From: an uncultured Lysobacterales bacterium
GTDB taxonomy: Bacteria; Pseudomonadota; Gammaproteobacteria; Xanthomonadales; Xanthomonadaceae
Assembly: GCA_946886865.1 (NCBI GenBank)
Contig: CAMPJI010000011.1
Location: 1-48,986 of the forward strand
Length of the DNA stretch: 48,986 nt
Reading direction: 5' to 3'
Shown here: positions 9,949-20,095 of the stretch, piece after piece
Layout of the letters: each line of letters starts with the position of its first letter
Position numbering within the stretch: position 1 is the first letter of the stretch
Translations under genes and position numbers: made by a program
Notes under the pieces: model-generated
What the model saw: only the letters and a program-made list of their open reading frames with translations
The model's database searches: none
Told to the model about the DNA's origin: nothing

Positions 9949-9954
9949 ATTATA
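9949..9954 (-). promoter_or_regulatory. -10 element of the frr promoter
   Basis: On the minus strand the sequence reads GGCTATAATCCCGCG. A perfect TATAAT preceded by GGC lies about 34 bases upstream of the frr ATG. No clear TTGACA is present at the usual distance. The same GGCTA-AAT-CC context precedes pyrH and rpsB, which supports a promoter. Confidence 0.6.
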
Positions 9955-10027
9955 GCCGGCGGGCCCCGGAACCCGGGGTCCGCCGTTAGGGGCGGGGCGG
10001 GCCGACGTACCCCCGGCAAGCGGGGCC

Positions 10028-10924
10028 TCAGTGCGGCGTCACGTCGCCGCATCCTTCGCCGTGCTCGACCTGCAGCGTCGGATGGGTGATGCGGAAGCGC
10101 TGGCCGAGTTCGCCGACGGTCTGCGCGATGAACGCGTCGTGCCCGCTGTCGCAACGGCGCACGACGTGCGCGGTCAGCGCGATCTCGCCCGCGCCCAGCG
10201 ACCAGATGTGCACGTGATGGACGGCCTCGACGCCGGGCTGCGTGGCCAGGAACGCGCGCACCTGTGCCGGGTCGATGCCCCGCGGCACCGCGTCCATCGT
10301 CGCGGCGAGGCTTTCGCGCAGCAGGCCGAACGCGCTCCACGCGACAACGGCACCGATCAGCAGCGCCACCGCCGGGTCCAGCCATGCCCAGCCCAGCCAC
10401 CACATGCCCAGCCCCGCGGCGACCGCCGCTGCCGATACCGCGGCGTCGGCCATCAGGTGCAGGAAGGCGCCACGCCGGTTGAGGTCGTGCGCATCACCCC
10501 CGCGCACCAGCCAGGCGGCGCCGAGGTTGACCACGATGCCCAGCGCGGCGACCACCACCACCGGCAGCGCGGGGATCTCCGGCGGTGCGCCGATGCGGCG
10601 GACCGCCTCCCACCCCAGCGCACCCGAGAAGCCCACCAGCAGGAGTGCATTGGCCAAGGGCGACAGCAGCGTCGCGCGGCGCCAGCCGTAGGTGTGGCGC
10701 TCGCTGGCCGGGCGCCGCGCCAGCACCGCGGCCGCCCACGCCAGGGCCAGCCCGAGCACGTCGCCCAGGTTGTGCAGCGCGTCGGTCAGCAGGGCCAGCG
10801 ACCCGGTCGCGAAGCCGTAGCCGGCTTCGATCGCGGTGTAGGCGAGGTTGACCAGCGTCACCGCCGCGAACGCGCGGGTGCCATGGTCGTGGTTGTGGTT
10901 GTGGTGGCTGTGGTGACCGTGCAT
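10028..10924 (-). CDS. Cation diffusion facilitator (Zn2+/Co2+ efflux) transporter
   Basis: Proton-coupled exporter of divalent metal ions at the inner membrane, ZitB/CzcD-like. From [15 protein letters not shown] the 298-residue protein begins with a His-rich metal-binding tail, followed by six membrane segments. TM2 carries DALHNLGD and TM5 HLMADAAVS, the paired His/Asp sites that bind the transported metal. A cytoplasmic ferredoxin-like domain ([20 protein letters not shown]) follows and the protein ends in HGEGCG. An ATG at 10969 is possible but 10924 matches the family. It is inserted between pyrH and frr, which are usually adjacent. The substrate is inferred from the family. Confidence 0.9.
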   Translation of the reverse strand: MHGHHSHHNHNHDHGTRAFAAVTLVNLAYTAIEAGYGFATGSLALLTDALHNLGDVLGLALAWAAAVLARRPASERHTYGWRRATLLSPLANALLLVGFSGALGWEAVRRIGAPPEIPALPVVVVAALGIVVNLGAAWLVRGGDAHDLNRRGAFLHLMADAAVSAAAVAAGLGMWWLGWAWLDPAVALLIGAVVAWSAFGLLRESLAATMDAVPRGIDPAQVRAFLATQPGVEAVHHVHIWSLGAGEIALTAHVVRRCDSGHDAFIAQTVGELGQRFRITHPTLQVEHGEGCGDVTPH

Positions 10925-10997
10925 AGGCCCAGTGTGCCTGCCGGTCGCGGCAACGCGTAGCGTGTCCACCCGGGCCGGCTGGCGGGGGAGTCGCCGG

Positions 10998-11729
10998 CTA
11001 GCGGCCCGCGTCGCGTCCCTTGACCAGGGTGCCGACGTCTTCGCCGCGAAGGATCCTTAGCAGGGTGCCGGGCTGGGCCATGTCGAAGATCCGCAGCGGC
11101 AGGTCGGCATCCCGGCACAGCGCGAACGCGGCGGTGTCCATCACCTGCAGGTCGCGGGCGATGACCTGGTCATACGTCAGGCGGTCGAAGCGCGTGGCGT
11201 CGGCATGTTTCTTCGGGTCCCGGTCATAGACGCCGTCGACCTTGGTGGCCTTCAGCAACAGGTCCGCGCCGATCTCGATCGCCCGCAGCGCGGCGCCCGA
11301 GTCGGTGGTGAAGAACGGGTTGCCGGTGCCGGCGGCGAAGATCACCAGCCGGCCCTTCTCCAGGTGCCGGATCGCGCGGCGGCGGATGTAGTCCTCGCAC
11401 ACGTCGTTGATCTTGATCGCGCTCATCACCCGGGCCTTGCCGCCCAGCTTTTCCAGCGCGTCCTGCATCGCCAGGGCGTTGATGACGGTGGCGAGCATGC
11501 CCATGTGGTCGCCGGTGACGCGGTCCATGCCGCCCGCCGCCAGGCCCGCGCCGCGGAAGATGTTGCCGCCGCCGACCACCAGTGCGATCTCCGCGCCGGC
11601 CTGCTGCGCCTCGATCACCTCGCGCGCCAGGCGCTCGATCACCTTGGGGTCGATGCCGTAGTCCTCATCGCCCATCAACGCCTCGCCGGACAGCTTCAAC
11701 AGGACGCGGCGGTAGGCGAGCTGGGACAT
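10998..11729 (-). CDS. pyrH: UMP kinase PyrH
   Basis: Hexameric amino acid kinase-fold enzyme that phosphorylates UMP to UDP and is feedback-controlled by UTP and GTP. The 243-residue product starts [20 protein letters not shown], followed by [10 protein letters not shown], the [17 protein letters not shown] region, [20 protein letters not shown] and [13 protein letters not shown]. The ATG at 11729 fits the family; the very long upstream frame is a shadow of the divergent sigma and FecR genes. tsf, normally just upstream, is almost 9 kb away. Confidence 0.97.
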   Translation of the reverse strand: MSQLAYRRVLLKLSGEALMGDEDYGIDPKVIERLAREVIEAQQAGAEIALVVGGGNIFRGAGLAAGGMDRVTGDHMGMLATVINALAMQDALEKLGGKARVMSAIKINDVCEDYIRRRAIRHLEKGRLVIFAAGTGNPFFTTDSGAALRAIEIGADLLLKATKVDGVYDRDPKKHADATRFDRLTYDQVIARDLQVMDTAAFALCRDADLPLRIFDMAQPGTLLRILRGEDVGTLVKGRDAGR

Positions 11730-12128
11730 GGGACGATTCTCTGGCGTGGGCAAACCCCGGAATTCTAGCCGAGGTAGGGGGGCTGCCACGAGTTGCGTTT
11801 CACTGGGCATGCCTAGGACCGCGCATTTCACGAATCCGCTCCGCCGGCCGATACCGGGGTATGCATGGCCTGCATATGCCCGCACCGCACGGCCGGGTGC
11901 GTGGTACAACGCCCGCCGGCCGCCGGGGTGGGTGGCCCCTGTGCCCCGTCCTCTCCGGCGGTGGCCGTGAGCCGCGCGATGTCCGCCGTGCTGCCGTCCG
12001 ATGTGTTGCCTGAGCCTGGAGTCCCCGTTGCCGTCAACCTGCGTGCCGCCGTCCGTTCCCGTGCCACCACCGGGCTGCACGGCCATCCGGTTGCCCGCGT
12101 GACGCCGTGCGCCGACAGCGCCGCCGGC
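11730..12128. other. Divergent intergenic region between pyrH and the fecI-like gene
   Basis: This 399-base gap holds the pyrH promoter (-10 TAGAAT at 11767-11762 on the minus strand). On the plus strand there is a weak -10-like GTACAAC near 11901-11907. Open frames continue through it in several phases, so the sigma gene could start further upstream. No repeat or RNA gene is evident. Confidence 0.5.
11762..11767 (-). promoter_or_regulatory. -10 element of the pyrH promoter
   Basis: The minus strand reads GGCTAGAATTCC about 33 bases upstream of the pyrH ATG. TAGAAT differs from the consensus at one base. No convincing -35 is visible. The GGCTA-AAT context matches the frr and rpsB promoters. 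Confidence 0.55.
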
Positions 12129-12653
12129 ATGCAGGGGCGCGACGGGTTCGAGGCCTTCCTGCGGGCCCAGCAACCCGTCCTGGTGGGTTACCTGTGCCGC
12201 CGCGTGCCGGAGGAGGACGCCAAGGACATCGCGCAGGAAGCGTTCGTGCGGATGCTGCGGTACCGCGACCACCCCCGGGACCAGTTGAAGGCGCTGATGT
12301 ACCGCATCGCCACCAACGTGCTGCTGGACCGCGCGCGTCGCGACCGGAGCCGCGGCGCGCCGCTGCACGTCAGCCTGGACGCGGACCACGATGCGATGGC
12401 GTCCGATGAGCCTGCGCACGAGGAACGGGTGGAGTCCCAGCAGGCGCTGGCGCAGGTGCGCGCCGCCATCCTGCAACTGCCCGGGCGGTGCCGGGAGGTC
12501 TACCTGCTCAACCGGATCGAAGGCATGAGCTACACCGAGATCGCCCGCCATTGCGGCATTTCCGTAAAGGCGGTCGAAAAGAACATCGGCCGGGCACTGC
12601 GCGTGTTGCGCGAGCGCCTGGCCTCGCACCAGCGCCCGGGAGGCGAGCCATGA
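12129..12653 (+). CDS. FecI-type ECF sigma factor
   Basis: Extracytoplasmic-function sigma factor of the iron/substrate-signalling (FecI) type, expected to direct RNA polymerase to the receptor genes downstream. The product has region 2 ([37 protein letters not shown], given here only to show the AEDVAQD-like core) and region 4 with the helix-turn-helix [20 protein letters not shown]. From the ATG at 12129 it is 174 residues, the usual length. The frame is open far upstream, and a GTG at 12099 or an ATG at 11979 are possible starts, so the start is uncertain. The stop overlaps the fecR-like start (ATGA). Confidence 0.88.
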   Translation: MQGRDGFEAFLRAQQPVLVGYLCRRVPEEDAKDIAQEAFVRMLRYRDHPRDQLKALMYRIATNVLLDRARRDRSRGAPLHVSLDADHDAMASDEPAHEERVESQQALAQVRAAILQLPGRCREVYLLNRIEGMSYTEIARHCGISVKAVEKNIGRALRVLRERLASHQRPGGEP

Positions 12654-13636
12654 ACCACACCTCCGCGCCCGACCGGGTGGCGATCGACGCCGCTCACTGG
12701 CTGGCACGGCTGGAGTCGCCCGAGTGCGGTCCGGACGCGCGTGCCGCGTTCGAGGACTGGCTGGCCCAGTCGCCGGTGCATGTCGCCGCCTACGTGGAGA
12801 TGGAGCGCCTGCACCGGGATGCGGCGGCGCTGGCAGGCGACGACCTGCTGCGCGCGGCGGCCCGTCGTGCGCGTCGCACGGCGGGTGCGGCACGACGCCC
12901 GGACTGGGTGCGCCGGCTGCCGGCCATCGCCGCGACGCTGGCCCTGGCGGCCGGCGCCGCCTGGTGGACCATGCGCCCGACGGCCGTGCCCGCCGAGGCC
13001 GTGGCACATGCCACCGCCGTGGGCGAGCAGCGCACGGTGGTGCTGGAAGACGGCACCCGCATGACCCTGGACACCGATACCCGGGTGCAGGCGCGCTTCG
13101 ATGCGGACGCGCGCGCGGTGGCGGTCGAGCGCGGGCGCGTGCAGTTCGAGGTCGGCCGCGATCCCGCACGTCCCTTCCGTGTGGAGGTCGGCGCCGGTGT
13201 CGTGCGTGACATCGGCACCACGTTCCAGGTGGCCCGCCATGGTGGATCGAGCCGGGTCGCGCTTCTGGACGGGACGGTCATCGTCAGCGGCGCCGGTGGC
13301 ACGGCGGTGACGCTGGCCCCGGGCCAGCAGGTGGCCATCGACACCGGCGGCGGTGTCGGCGTGGCGGCCCCGCTGGACGTGGTAGCCGCGGCCGGCTGGC
13401 CGAAGGGCGAGCTGGTGTTCCAGCAGCGGCCGCTGGCCAGCCTGCTGGAAGAGATGAACCGCTATTCGGACACCCGCGTGCGGCTGGCCGACCCGGCACT
13501 GGGCGACATCCGCGTCAGCGGGGTGTTCCACATGCACGACCAGGCCGCCCTGGTGGCGGCGCTGGAGCGGGGGTGGGCGCTGCGTGCGCAGCAGGCCAGC
13601 GACGGCGACATCGTCCTGCATCCGCCTGCCGGGTAG
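12650..13636 (+). CDS. FecR-family anti-sigma factor / signal transducer
   Basis: Inner-membrane regulator that holds the FecI-type sigma inactive or activates it when the outer-membrane receptor signals. The 328-residue protein has a cytoplasmic DUF4880-type N-terminus ([20 protein letters not shown]), one membrane segment (about residues 86-104, ending AAGAAWWT) and a periplasmic FecR domain ([32 protein letters not shown]). A DUF4974-like C-terminus follows ([17 protein letters not shown]). A good ribosome site (GGGAGG) precedes the ATG, which overlaps the sigma stop by four bases, so the pair is translationally coupled. Confidence 0.92.
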   Translation: MNHTSAPDRVAIDAAHWLARLESPECGPDARAAFEDWLAQSPVHVAAYVEMERLHRDAAALAGDDLLRAAARRARRTAGAARRPDWVRRLPAIAATLALAAGAAWWTMRPTAVPAEAVAHATAVGEQRTVVLEDGTRMTLDTDTRVQARFDADARAVAVERGRVQFEVGRDPARPFRVEVGAGVVRDIGTTFQVARHGGSSRVALLDGTVIVSGAGGTAVTLAPGQQVAIDTGGGVGVAAPLDVVAAAGWPKGELVFQQRPLASLLEEMNRYSDTRVRLADPALGDIRVSGVFHMHDQAALVAALERGWALRAQQASDGDIVLHPPAG

Positions 13637-13724
13637 CGCGTCCGTACCCCACGGCGCGTTCATCGTTGCGCGGGGGTGGGGGCTCTCGTAAGGTGCGGGG
13701 CCGTTCGTCCCGCGCTCCCGGTTG

Positions 13725-16574
13725 ATGGCCTGGACCCGTTTCGCGCTCGCCATTTCCGGTGTGCTCTGCGTTACCGGCTTGACCACTCCGACGCCCGCCC
13801 TGGGTGCGGGGGGCGGCGGCCGTGCGTCCGCGACGCGGGTGGCCTTCGACATTCCCGGCGGTGAACTGGGCCTCGCGCTGGAGCGGCTCGCCACGCAGGC
13901 CGGCCTGCAGCTGCTGTACCGCCCGGAGCTGGTCGAGGGCCGGAGGGCGCGGCCCCTGCGGGAGACGCTCGCACCGGCTGCCGCGCTGCAGCGTCTGGCC
14001 GAGGCCGCCGGCCTGCGCGTCGAGGCCGTCAACGGCAACACCTACGTTCTGAGCGCAGGGGTGGCGCCCGCGGCTTCCAGGCCCGCCGTGGCCGCGGCGC
14101 CACCGGCACCGCGCAGGCCGGCCCCGATCCCCACGGTCTACGTCACCGGCACCCACATCCCGCGCAGCGACATCGGCGCGGTCACGCCCTCGCCGGTGAC
14201 GTTGATCAGCCGCAGCGAAATCGAGGCCAGCGGCCACCAGACCCTGTTCGAACTGCTGCGCGCGCAACCGGGCATGCTCGGGCACCACCCGGTCGCGGTG
14301 GCTTCGGACGGCGGCACCGGTATCCAGCAGCCGTTCGCGGCCGCCGCCACCACCAGCCTCAATGCGCTCGGTCCGCGCGCGACGCTGTTCCTGGTCGACG
14401 GCCGGCGTGTTGCCAACTACGGCTTGATCTCATCGGAGCTCGGCGGCCTGGCGGACCTGGATGCGATCCCGCTGACCATCGTCGAGCGGGTCGAAATCAT
14501 GCGCGGCGGTGCGTCGGCCATCTATGGCGCCGATGCCATGGCCGGGGTGGTCAACATCATCCTGCGCAAGCGCCAGGACGGCGGCGAGGGGGTGGCCCGG
14601 TACGGCGCGTCGAGCCGCGGGGACGCCGCCGAGTCGCGGCTGTCCTACAGCCACGGGTTGGAGACCGCACGCGGTGGGGAGGTGCTGGTGGGTGTGGATG
14701 CGTTGCGGCGCGACGAATTGCTGGGAAGTGCACGGGACTGGCGCACCATGGACCACCGCCGCCATGGCCTGGGCGACCGGCGTATCCCGCTGGGCTACCG
14801 CGACTACGACCTCAACCTGCTCAACCGCCAGTGCGCGCACGCGCCCGCCGACGTGGCGGACGAATGCCTGCTGGACATTCCGCGCTACACCAGTCTCCAG
14901 CCCTCGAGCCGGCGCTGGTCGCTGTACGGGCACCTGGGGCAACCGCTGACGGACGGCATCGACCTCACCGTCGACCTGCGCGCAGGCACGGCGGACCAGA
15001 CCCTGACAAACGCGCCGTTCCACGCGCGCGTGGCGATTCCCGAGGGCCACCCCGATTACCGCCCCGACGCCGACCTGGACTATGCGTTCTTCGACATCGG
15101 CCCGGTGCGGAGCCACAGCGACACGCGCACGCTTGACGGCACCGTGGCGCTGTCGGGCTGGCGCGGCGCGTGGGGGTGGAGCGCGGCGCTGTCGCACCAT
15201 CACAACCGGGTCGATGCGCGCATCGACGGACTGGTGCAGTACACGGCGTTCGACCGTGTCACCGATGAAGGGGGCTACCGCTTCGACGGCACGCCCAATC
15301 CACCGGCGCTGCTGGCCGCGCTGTCGCCTCCGGTGTCCACCCGCGGCGATGCGACGCTGCAACAGGTCGGCGTCGATGTTCATGGCCCGTGGTTCGCGCT
15401 GCCGGGTGGGCCGGCGCGGGTCGCCGCCGGGCTGGAACTGCTGCGCGACGTGCTGGAGCACAGGCCCGACCCGTTGATGGTGGAGCACGACATCGCGCTC
15501 GGCCCGCAAAAGGTGCCCATCGACAGCCAGCAGCGCGGTGCCGGCGTCTACGCGGAGGTGAACCTGCCCTTCTCCCCACGCTGGCAGATGGACCTGGCCG
15601 CTCGCGTGGACCAGCGCGAGGGGTACGGCCGACGCTGGTCGCCCAAGGTCGGGCTGAAGTGGAGCCCGCTGGACGGCCTCACGCTGCGCGCGACCGGCGC
15701 GACCGGCTACCGCGCACCGTCGCTGTTCGAGACGCGCCGGCCCAGCGTGGTCGACGAACTGGATCTGGTGCCGGAAACGCCGGCGCTCGCGCCGTGCGCC
15801 TACGTGTTCGAGCTGGGTCCGCAGGAGCGCTACTGCCTGGTCGGTCGCAGTGCGCGGGAAAATCCCGGGCTGCGGCCCGAGACGTCGCGCAGCCACACCG
15901 TCGGGCTGGTGTGGGCCCCCGTCCCCGGTTTCAGTGCGAGCCTGGATCACTTCCGCATCCGCCGCCGCAACGAGATCCTGCCCGGGAGCGCCACCGACGA
16001 CGCAGATGCGTTCCCGCTGTCGTTGGTGCGCGACGAAAGCGGAGCGCTGGTCGGTATCGACGCCTATTTCGCCAATGTCGGCCTGACCGACGTTCGCGGC
16101 TGGGAGTTCGACCTTCAGGGCGTATGGGACACGGCGCAGTGGGGTCGCTACACCGTCCGGCTGGCCGGGAACTACCTCGACCGCCTCGAGCGCCGGGCCG
16201 CTCCGGGTGCACCCCGGCAGGCATTCGCGGGCTACGAGGCGCCCGACCGCAGCGCGCTCGGGTACGTGCAATGGCGCAACGCGGGCTGGCAGGCCACCGT
16301 GTCGGCCCGCGCGCTGGGGCCGGTGGAGGTGGGTTCGCCAGCAGGCGGGTGCCCGCGCCCCAATCGCGAAGCCGGCCGTTGCCGCACCCCGGGCTGGACG
16401 CGGTTCGATTTCGACGTGGCCTACAGCTGGCCACACTGGCGTGTCGCGCTCAACGTGCGTGATCTGACCGACCGCGAGCCGGTCAACTACGACGTGGACC
16501 GTGGCGGCTATGACATCGCCCTGGACGACCCGCGTGGCCGGTTCTACCTGTTGAGCCTGCGCCGCGACTTCTGA
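13725..16574 (+). CDS. TonB-dependent receptor with N-terminal signalling (STN) domain
   Basis: Outer-membrane active transporter, probably a FecA-type transducer. The 949-residue protein has a signal peptide (residues 1-28), an STN/secretin-like domain at about 38-113 (FDIPGGELGLALERLATQAG, LLYRPELV), a Pro/Ala linker, and a plug domain from about 140 (VYVTGTHIPRS, LFLVDGRRVANYG, VERVEIMRGGASAIYGADAM, VVNIILRK). A 22-strand barrel ends in LLSLRRDF. The STN domain plus the sigma/anti-sigma pair upstream imply surface signalling. The ligand cannot be told from sequence; no siderophore-specific motif is visible. The ATG at 13725 is chosen over a TTG just before it. Confidence 0.93.
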   Translation: MAWTRFALAISGVLCVTGLTTPTPALGAGGGGRASATRVAFDIPGGELGLALERLATQAGLQLLYRPELVEGRRARPLRETLAPAAALQRLAEAAGLRVEAVNGNTYVLSAGVAPAASRPAVAAAPPAPRRPAPIPTVYVTGTHIPRSDIGAVTPSPVTLISRSEIEASGHQTLFELLRAQPGMLGHHPVAVASDGGTGIQQPFAAAATTSLNALGPRATLFLVDGRRVANYGLISSELGGLADLDAIPLTIVERVEIMRGGASAIYGADAMAGVVNIILRKRQDGGEGVARYGASSRGDAAESRLSYSHGLETARGGEVLVGVDALRRDELLGSARDWRTMDHRRHGLGDRRIPLGYRDYDLNLLNRQCAHAPADVADECLLDIPRYTSLQPSSRRWSLYGHLGQPLTDGIDLTVDLRAGTADQTLTNAPFHARVAIPEGHPDYRPDADLDYAFFDIGPVRSHSDTRTLDGTVALSGWRGAWGWSAALSHHHNRVDARIDGLVQYTAFDRVTDEGGYRFDGTPNPPALLAALSPPVSTRGDATLQQVGVDVHGPWFALPGGPARVAAGLELLRDVLEHRPDPLMVEHDIALGPQKVPIDSQQRGAGVYAEVNLPFSPRWQMDLAARVDQREGYGRRWSPKVGLKWSPLDGLTLRATGATGYRAPSLFETRRPSVVDELDLVPETPALAPCAYVFELGPQERYCLVGRSARENPGLRPETSRSHTVGLVWAPVPGFSASLDHFRIRRRNEILPGSATDDADAFPLSLVRDESGALVGIDAYFANVGLTDVRGWEFDLQGVWDTAQWGRYTVRLAGNYLDRLERRAAPGAPRQAFAGYEAPDRSALGYVQWRNAGWQATVSARALGPVEVGSPAGGCPRPNREAGRCRTPGWTRFDFDVAYSWPHWRVALNVRDLTDREPVNYDVDRGGYDIALDDPRGRFYLLSLRRDF

Positions 16575-16731
16575 CGTGGGCCCTCCGGCCGCCTCCCGAA
16601 AAAAGACCGGGGGAGGGTAGGGGGGTGGTGTTGCACCTGCGTTACCGCTCCCGATGCCTGCTCCACGAGCAGGCCGACACCGCCGGCACATCATGCCGGC
16701 GCCATGTTCGATCCAGGGGAGACAGGTCTAG

Positions 16732-19700
16732 ATGCAGCGCAAGCAGAAGGGTTCAGCAGTACGCCGCGGCGGTACGCGCGGGCAGGTCCGTTCCGTGTTG
16801 TCCAAGGCGATCGTCGGCGCACTGCTGTTGGGCAGCATGGGCGTGGCGGCGGCCCAGCAGGCCCCGCAGTACGACGAGCAGGGGCAGGTCGGCGACGCCG
16901 ACAGCTGGAAGACGGACGAATTCAAGGCCGACTGGGGCCTGGAGGCCATCGGTGCGCACCACGCGTATGCGCGCGGGTTGACCGGGCGGGGGGTGCGCGT
17001 CGGCGTTCTGGACGGTGGTTCGGCACTGGCGCACGGTGACTTCGCCGATGGCGACCACCGTGCGATCCGCATGGCCGATCCGGGGTGCGAGACCGAAGTG
17101 TTCAATGGTCCGGCTGCGTGCTACGCGGCGGACGGTGACCAGGCCGGCATCGACTATTTCCATTACACCGACGATGACCGTGCGTTCGTGCAGTTCCTCA
17201 TCGACATCGGGTACCTGATCCCGGAAGCCGACGAAATCCTCGAGTCTTGGGCCGGCTTCGCCTACAACACGCATGGCACCCACGTGGCCGGCAGCATCGC
17301 CGCGAACCGCAACGGCCAAGGCACCCATGGCGTCGCGTACGGGGCGGACATCACTGCGGCACGCATGTTCTCCAACAGCTATATGGATCTGGATGCGCTG
17401 TTGGGCTTCGGCGGCGAGTCGTACTCGATCGGTCCGGGCGATGCCGCATTCGCGGATGTGTTCTCGCAGATGGCCGCGCAGGGCGTACGCGCGATCAACC
17501 ACAGTTGGGGCCTGTCACAGGAGCCGACCACGGCTGAGGACATGGACGCGCTGTACAACGCCCCGGGCGTGGCCGAGTACCTGTCGATCTTCACCAACGC
17601 CGGTACGCGCGACGGGATGCTCCAGGTCTGGGCCGCCGGCAATGCTTCCGGTGACATCGCGGGTCTCTACGCGACTCTGCCGCGCTGGGTGCCAGACGCG
17701 GAGAAGTACTGGCTCAGCGTGGTCAACATCAACCAGACCGGTGAGATCGACGGCAGTTCCAGCACGTGCGGGCTCTCCATGGACTGGTGCCTGGCGGCGC
17801 CGGGTACCGACATCACCTCGACCGTCATCGGCGGCAAGATCGATGGCGACGTGGTCTACGACAACGACGGCAACGTCGTGGGACTGGACATCACCTCGCA
17901 GGATCCGGCGTACGGCCACGGCGACCTGACCGGCACCTCGATGGCCGCTCCGCACGTCACCGGCGCATTGGCGCTGCTGATGGAACGGTATCCGTACCTC
18001 GACAATCCGCAGATCCGCGACGTCCTGCTGACCACCGCGCGCGACCTGGGTGCGGAAGGCGTCGACGCGATCTACGGCTGGGGCCTGATGGACCTGGAAA
18101 AGGCCATCGAGGGCTACGGCCAGTTCCGCGTCGACACCGACGTGGTGATGAACCAGCGCGCCGGCGGCGCCAAGGTCTGGGAAGGCCTGGCGTGGGACGA
18201 CTGGACCAACGACATCGGTGGCCCGGGCCGCCTGACCAAGTCGGGCATCGGCTGGCTCCGCCTGAGCGGCGACAACAGCTTCAACGGCGCCACCGTGGCC
18301 GAGGGCATCCTCGAACTGGACGGTACGAATGCGCTGGCCGGCAACGTCGACATCGACGGCGGTGCACTGATCCTCAACGGCTCGCTCGTCGACACCGACC
18401 TCGTCGTGACCGACGGTTCGGCCCTGGTCTACGGCCAGCAGGTCGGCGGCAGCACGCACATCGGCCTGGACGGCTACCTGGCAGGCAACGGCACGTTGGG
18501 CGACACCCTGGTCGACGGCGTCATCGCACCCGGCACGTCGCTGGGCACGCTGACCATCGATGGCGACCTGGTGCTGTCGTCCACGTCGACGTACGAACTG
18601 GAAATCGCGCCGCCGGATGCATCCGACCGCATCCATGCAACCGGGACCGCCGCGCTGGAAGGCGGCACGCTGCAGATCGAGCAGGCACCGGGTGAGTACC
18701 TGCTGGGCCAGTACTACGAGTTCCTGTCCGCCGACGGCGGCGTGAGCGGCGAGTTCGGCGCCATCGATGCCTCGTCCATCACCCCGTTCCTCGACTTCAA
18801 CCTGACCTACGGCGCCAATAGCGTCGCCCTGGATGTCGTGCGGGGCCTGTTGCTGGCCGAGGCCGCCGCCACCGCCAACCAGCGTGCGGTCGGTGCGGCT
18901 GCCGATGCGCTCGCCATGGACGATGTGCTGGCGCAGCGCCTGACGCAGCTGTTCCCGGCGGAGGCACTGCCGGCGCTGGACAGCCTGAGCGGTGAGTTGC
19001 ATGCCAGCGCCCGCTCGGTGCTGGTGGACAGCCAGCGCCATGTGCGCGAGGCCGCACTGGCCCGCGCGCAGGCCGGCACCGGTGCGTTCGCGCCGATGGC
19101 GGCAGGCGAAGCGGGGTCGGCGGCGTGGATCGAAGTGCTGCGCAGCGGCGGTGCTTTGCAGTCCGACGGCAACGCCGGGCGCGTCGACTACAACGGCAGC
19201 GCCACGCTGCTGGGCGTCGACCACCGCTTTGCCAGCGGCTGGCGCCTCGGCGTCATGGGCGGCATGGACCGCAACGACATGGCCGTGGACGGCCGTGGCA
19301 GCGAGGGCGACATCATCGGTCGCCACGTGGGTCTCTACGCCGGCCAGGCATGGGGCGGACTCGGCCTGCGCCTGGGCGTGACGCACGCGCAGAGCGAAGT
19401 CGACGTGCAGCGCACGGTCGCCTTCCCCGGCGTGCAGGACCAGACGCATGTCGAGTACGACGCCCAGTCCAACCAGGCGTTCGTCGAGGCCGGCTACCGG
19501 TTCGCCGCCAATGCGTGGGAGATCGAGCCCTACCTGCAGTACGCCCACGTGTCCTACGACACCGACGGCTTCCAGGAAGAGGGCGGCGTGACGGCGCTGA
19601 GCGGCGATAGTGCGGATGGCGACGTCGGCCTGGCCACCGCCGGCGTGCGTTTCAACGTCAACCTCAAGGGTGCGCAGCAGGACGAGAGCTGGCTGAGCCT

Positions 19701-19944
19701 GCGCGGTGGCCTGGGCTACCGCGACGCCAGCGGCGACCTGTCGCCGGCGGCGACGGTGGCCTGGTCTGGCGGTGATGCCTTCGTGGTCCGCGGTGCACCG
19801 CTGGCCGACAGCGCGACCGTCGCCGAACTCGGCTTCGGTGCCCGCACCAGCGAGGCCAGCCTGTTCGAGCTGACCTACAGCGGCCAGTACGCCGACGAGG
19901 CCCGCGACCACGGCCTGAACGCCCGTTTCTCGGTGCAGTTCTGA
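16732..19944 (+). CDS. Autotransporter serine protease (subtilisin family, type V secretion)
   Basis: Predicted surface or secreted protease. The 1070-residue precursor has an extended signal peptide (hydrophobic core AIVGALLLGSMGVAAAQ, cleavage near 41). The S8 peptidase domain has catalytic Asp94 (VRVGVLDGG), His181 (NTHGTHVAG) and Ser403 (GTSMAAPHVTG). An autotransporter-associated repeat follows at about 500-530 (LTKSGIGWLRLSGDNSF), then a passenger stem. A C-terminal beta-barrel of about 280 residues, ending FSVQF, exports the passenger. The Asp motif is DGG rather than the common DTG/DSG. It lies 157 bases after the TonB receptor on the same strand; co-regulation by the sigma factor is possible but not shown. 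A strong terminator follows. Confidence 0.93.
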   Translation: MQRKQKGSAVRRGGTRGQVRSVLSKAIVGALLLGSMGVAAAQQAPQYDEQGQVGDADSWKTDEFKADWGLEAIGAHHAYARGLTGRGVRVGVLDGGSALAHGDFADGDHRAIRMADPGCETEVFNGPAACYAADGDQAGIDYFHYTDDDRAFVQFLIDIGYLIPEADEILESWAGFAYNTHGTHVAGSIAANRNGQGTHGVAYGADITAARMFSNSYMDLDALLGFGGESYSIGPGDAAFADVFSQMAAQGVRAINHSWGLSQEPTTAEDMDALYNAPGVAEYLSIFTNAGTRDGMLQVWAAGNASGDIAGLYATLPRWVPDAEKYWLSVVNINQTGEIDGSSSTCGLSMDWCLAAPGTDITSTVIGGKIDGDVVYDNDGNVVGLDITSQDPAYGHGDLTGTSMAAPHVTGALALLMERYPYLDNPQIRDVLLTTARDLGAEGVDAIYGWGLMDLEKAIEGYGQFRVDTDVVMNQRAGGAKVWEGLAWDDWTNDIGGPGRLTKSGIGWLRLSGDNSFNGATVAEGILELDGTNALAGNVDIDGGALILNGSLVDTDLVVTDGSALVYGQQVGGSTHIGLDGYLAGNGTLGDTLVDGVIAPGTSLGTLTIDGDLVLSSTSTYELEIAPPDASDRIHATGTAALEGGTLQIEQAPGEYLLGQYYEFLSADGGVSGEFGAIDASSITPFLDFNLTYGANSVALDVVRGLLLAEAAATANQRAVGAAADALAMDDVLAQRLTQLFPAEALPALDSLSGELHASARSVLVDSQRHVREAALARAQAGTGAFAPMAAGEAGSAAWIEVLRSGGALQSDGNAGRVDYNGSATLLGVDHRFASGWRLGVMGGMDRNDMAVDGRGSEGDIIGRHVGLYAGQAWGGLGLRLGVTHAQSEVDVQRTVAFPGVQDQTHVEYDAQSNQAFVEAGYRFAANAWEIEPYLQYAHVSYDTDGFQEEGGVTALSGDSADGDVGLATAGVRFNVNLKGAQQDESWLSLRGGLGYRDASGDLSPAATVAWSGGDAFVVRGAPLADSATVAELGFGARTSEASLFELTYSGQYADEARDHGLNARFSVQF

Positions 19945-20042
19945 TCGGGGAACGGTTCTGACGCACCCCGCGTAACAGGGGCCGGGCGGAAGCATTCGCC
20001 CGGGGTGGCGCCAGGGATGGGCGCCATCGACCAGGGACGGTC

Positions 20043-20095
20043 AGCTCCCGGCGCACGCGGAACTTCGGGGTCCGCCGCGCCGGGAGCTTTTTTTT
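20043..20095 (+). terminator. Rho-independent terminator after the autotransporter gene
   Basis: A 12-base arm AGCTCCCGGCGC at 20043-20054 pairs with GCGCCGGGAGCT at 20077-20088. An inner stem (GCGGA/TCCGC) sits around a TTCG-type loop. Eight consecutive T residues follow at 20088-20095. It is on the plus strand about 100 bases after the protease stop. Confidence 0.9.

Noticed and set aside
10998..13169. A 723-codon frame suggesting an N-terminally extended PyrH
   Set aside because: The extension is the antisense of the sigma and FecR-like genes. PyrH begins at MSQLAYRR with its own -10 element.
16682..16700. Hairpin GCCGGCA/TGCCGGC before the autotransporter gene as a terminator
   Set aside because: No T run follows and it lies just upstream of the start codon. 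It may affect translation, but the evidence is too thin to call.
17515..19995. An 826-codon frame antisense to the autotransporter
   Set aside because: Same cause: an antisense shadow of the protease gene, with no recognisable motif or ribosome site.
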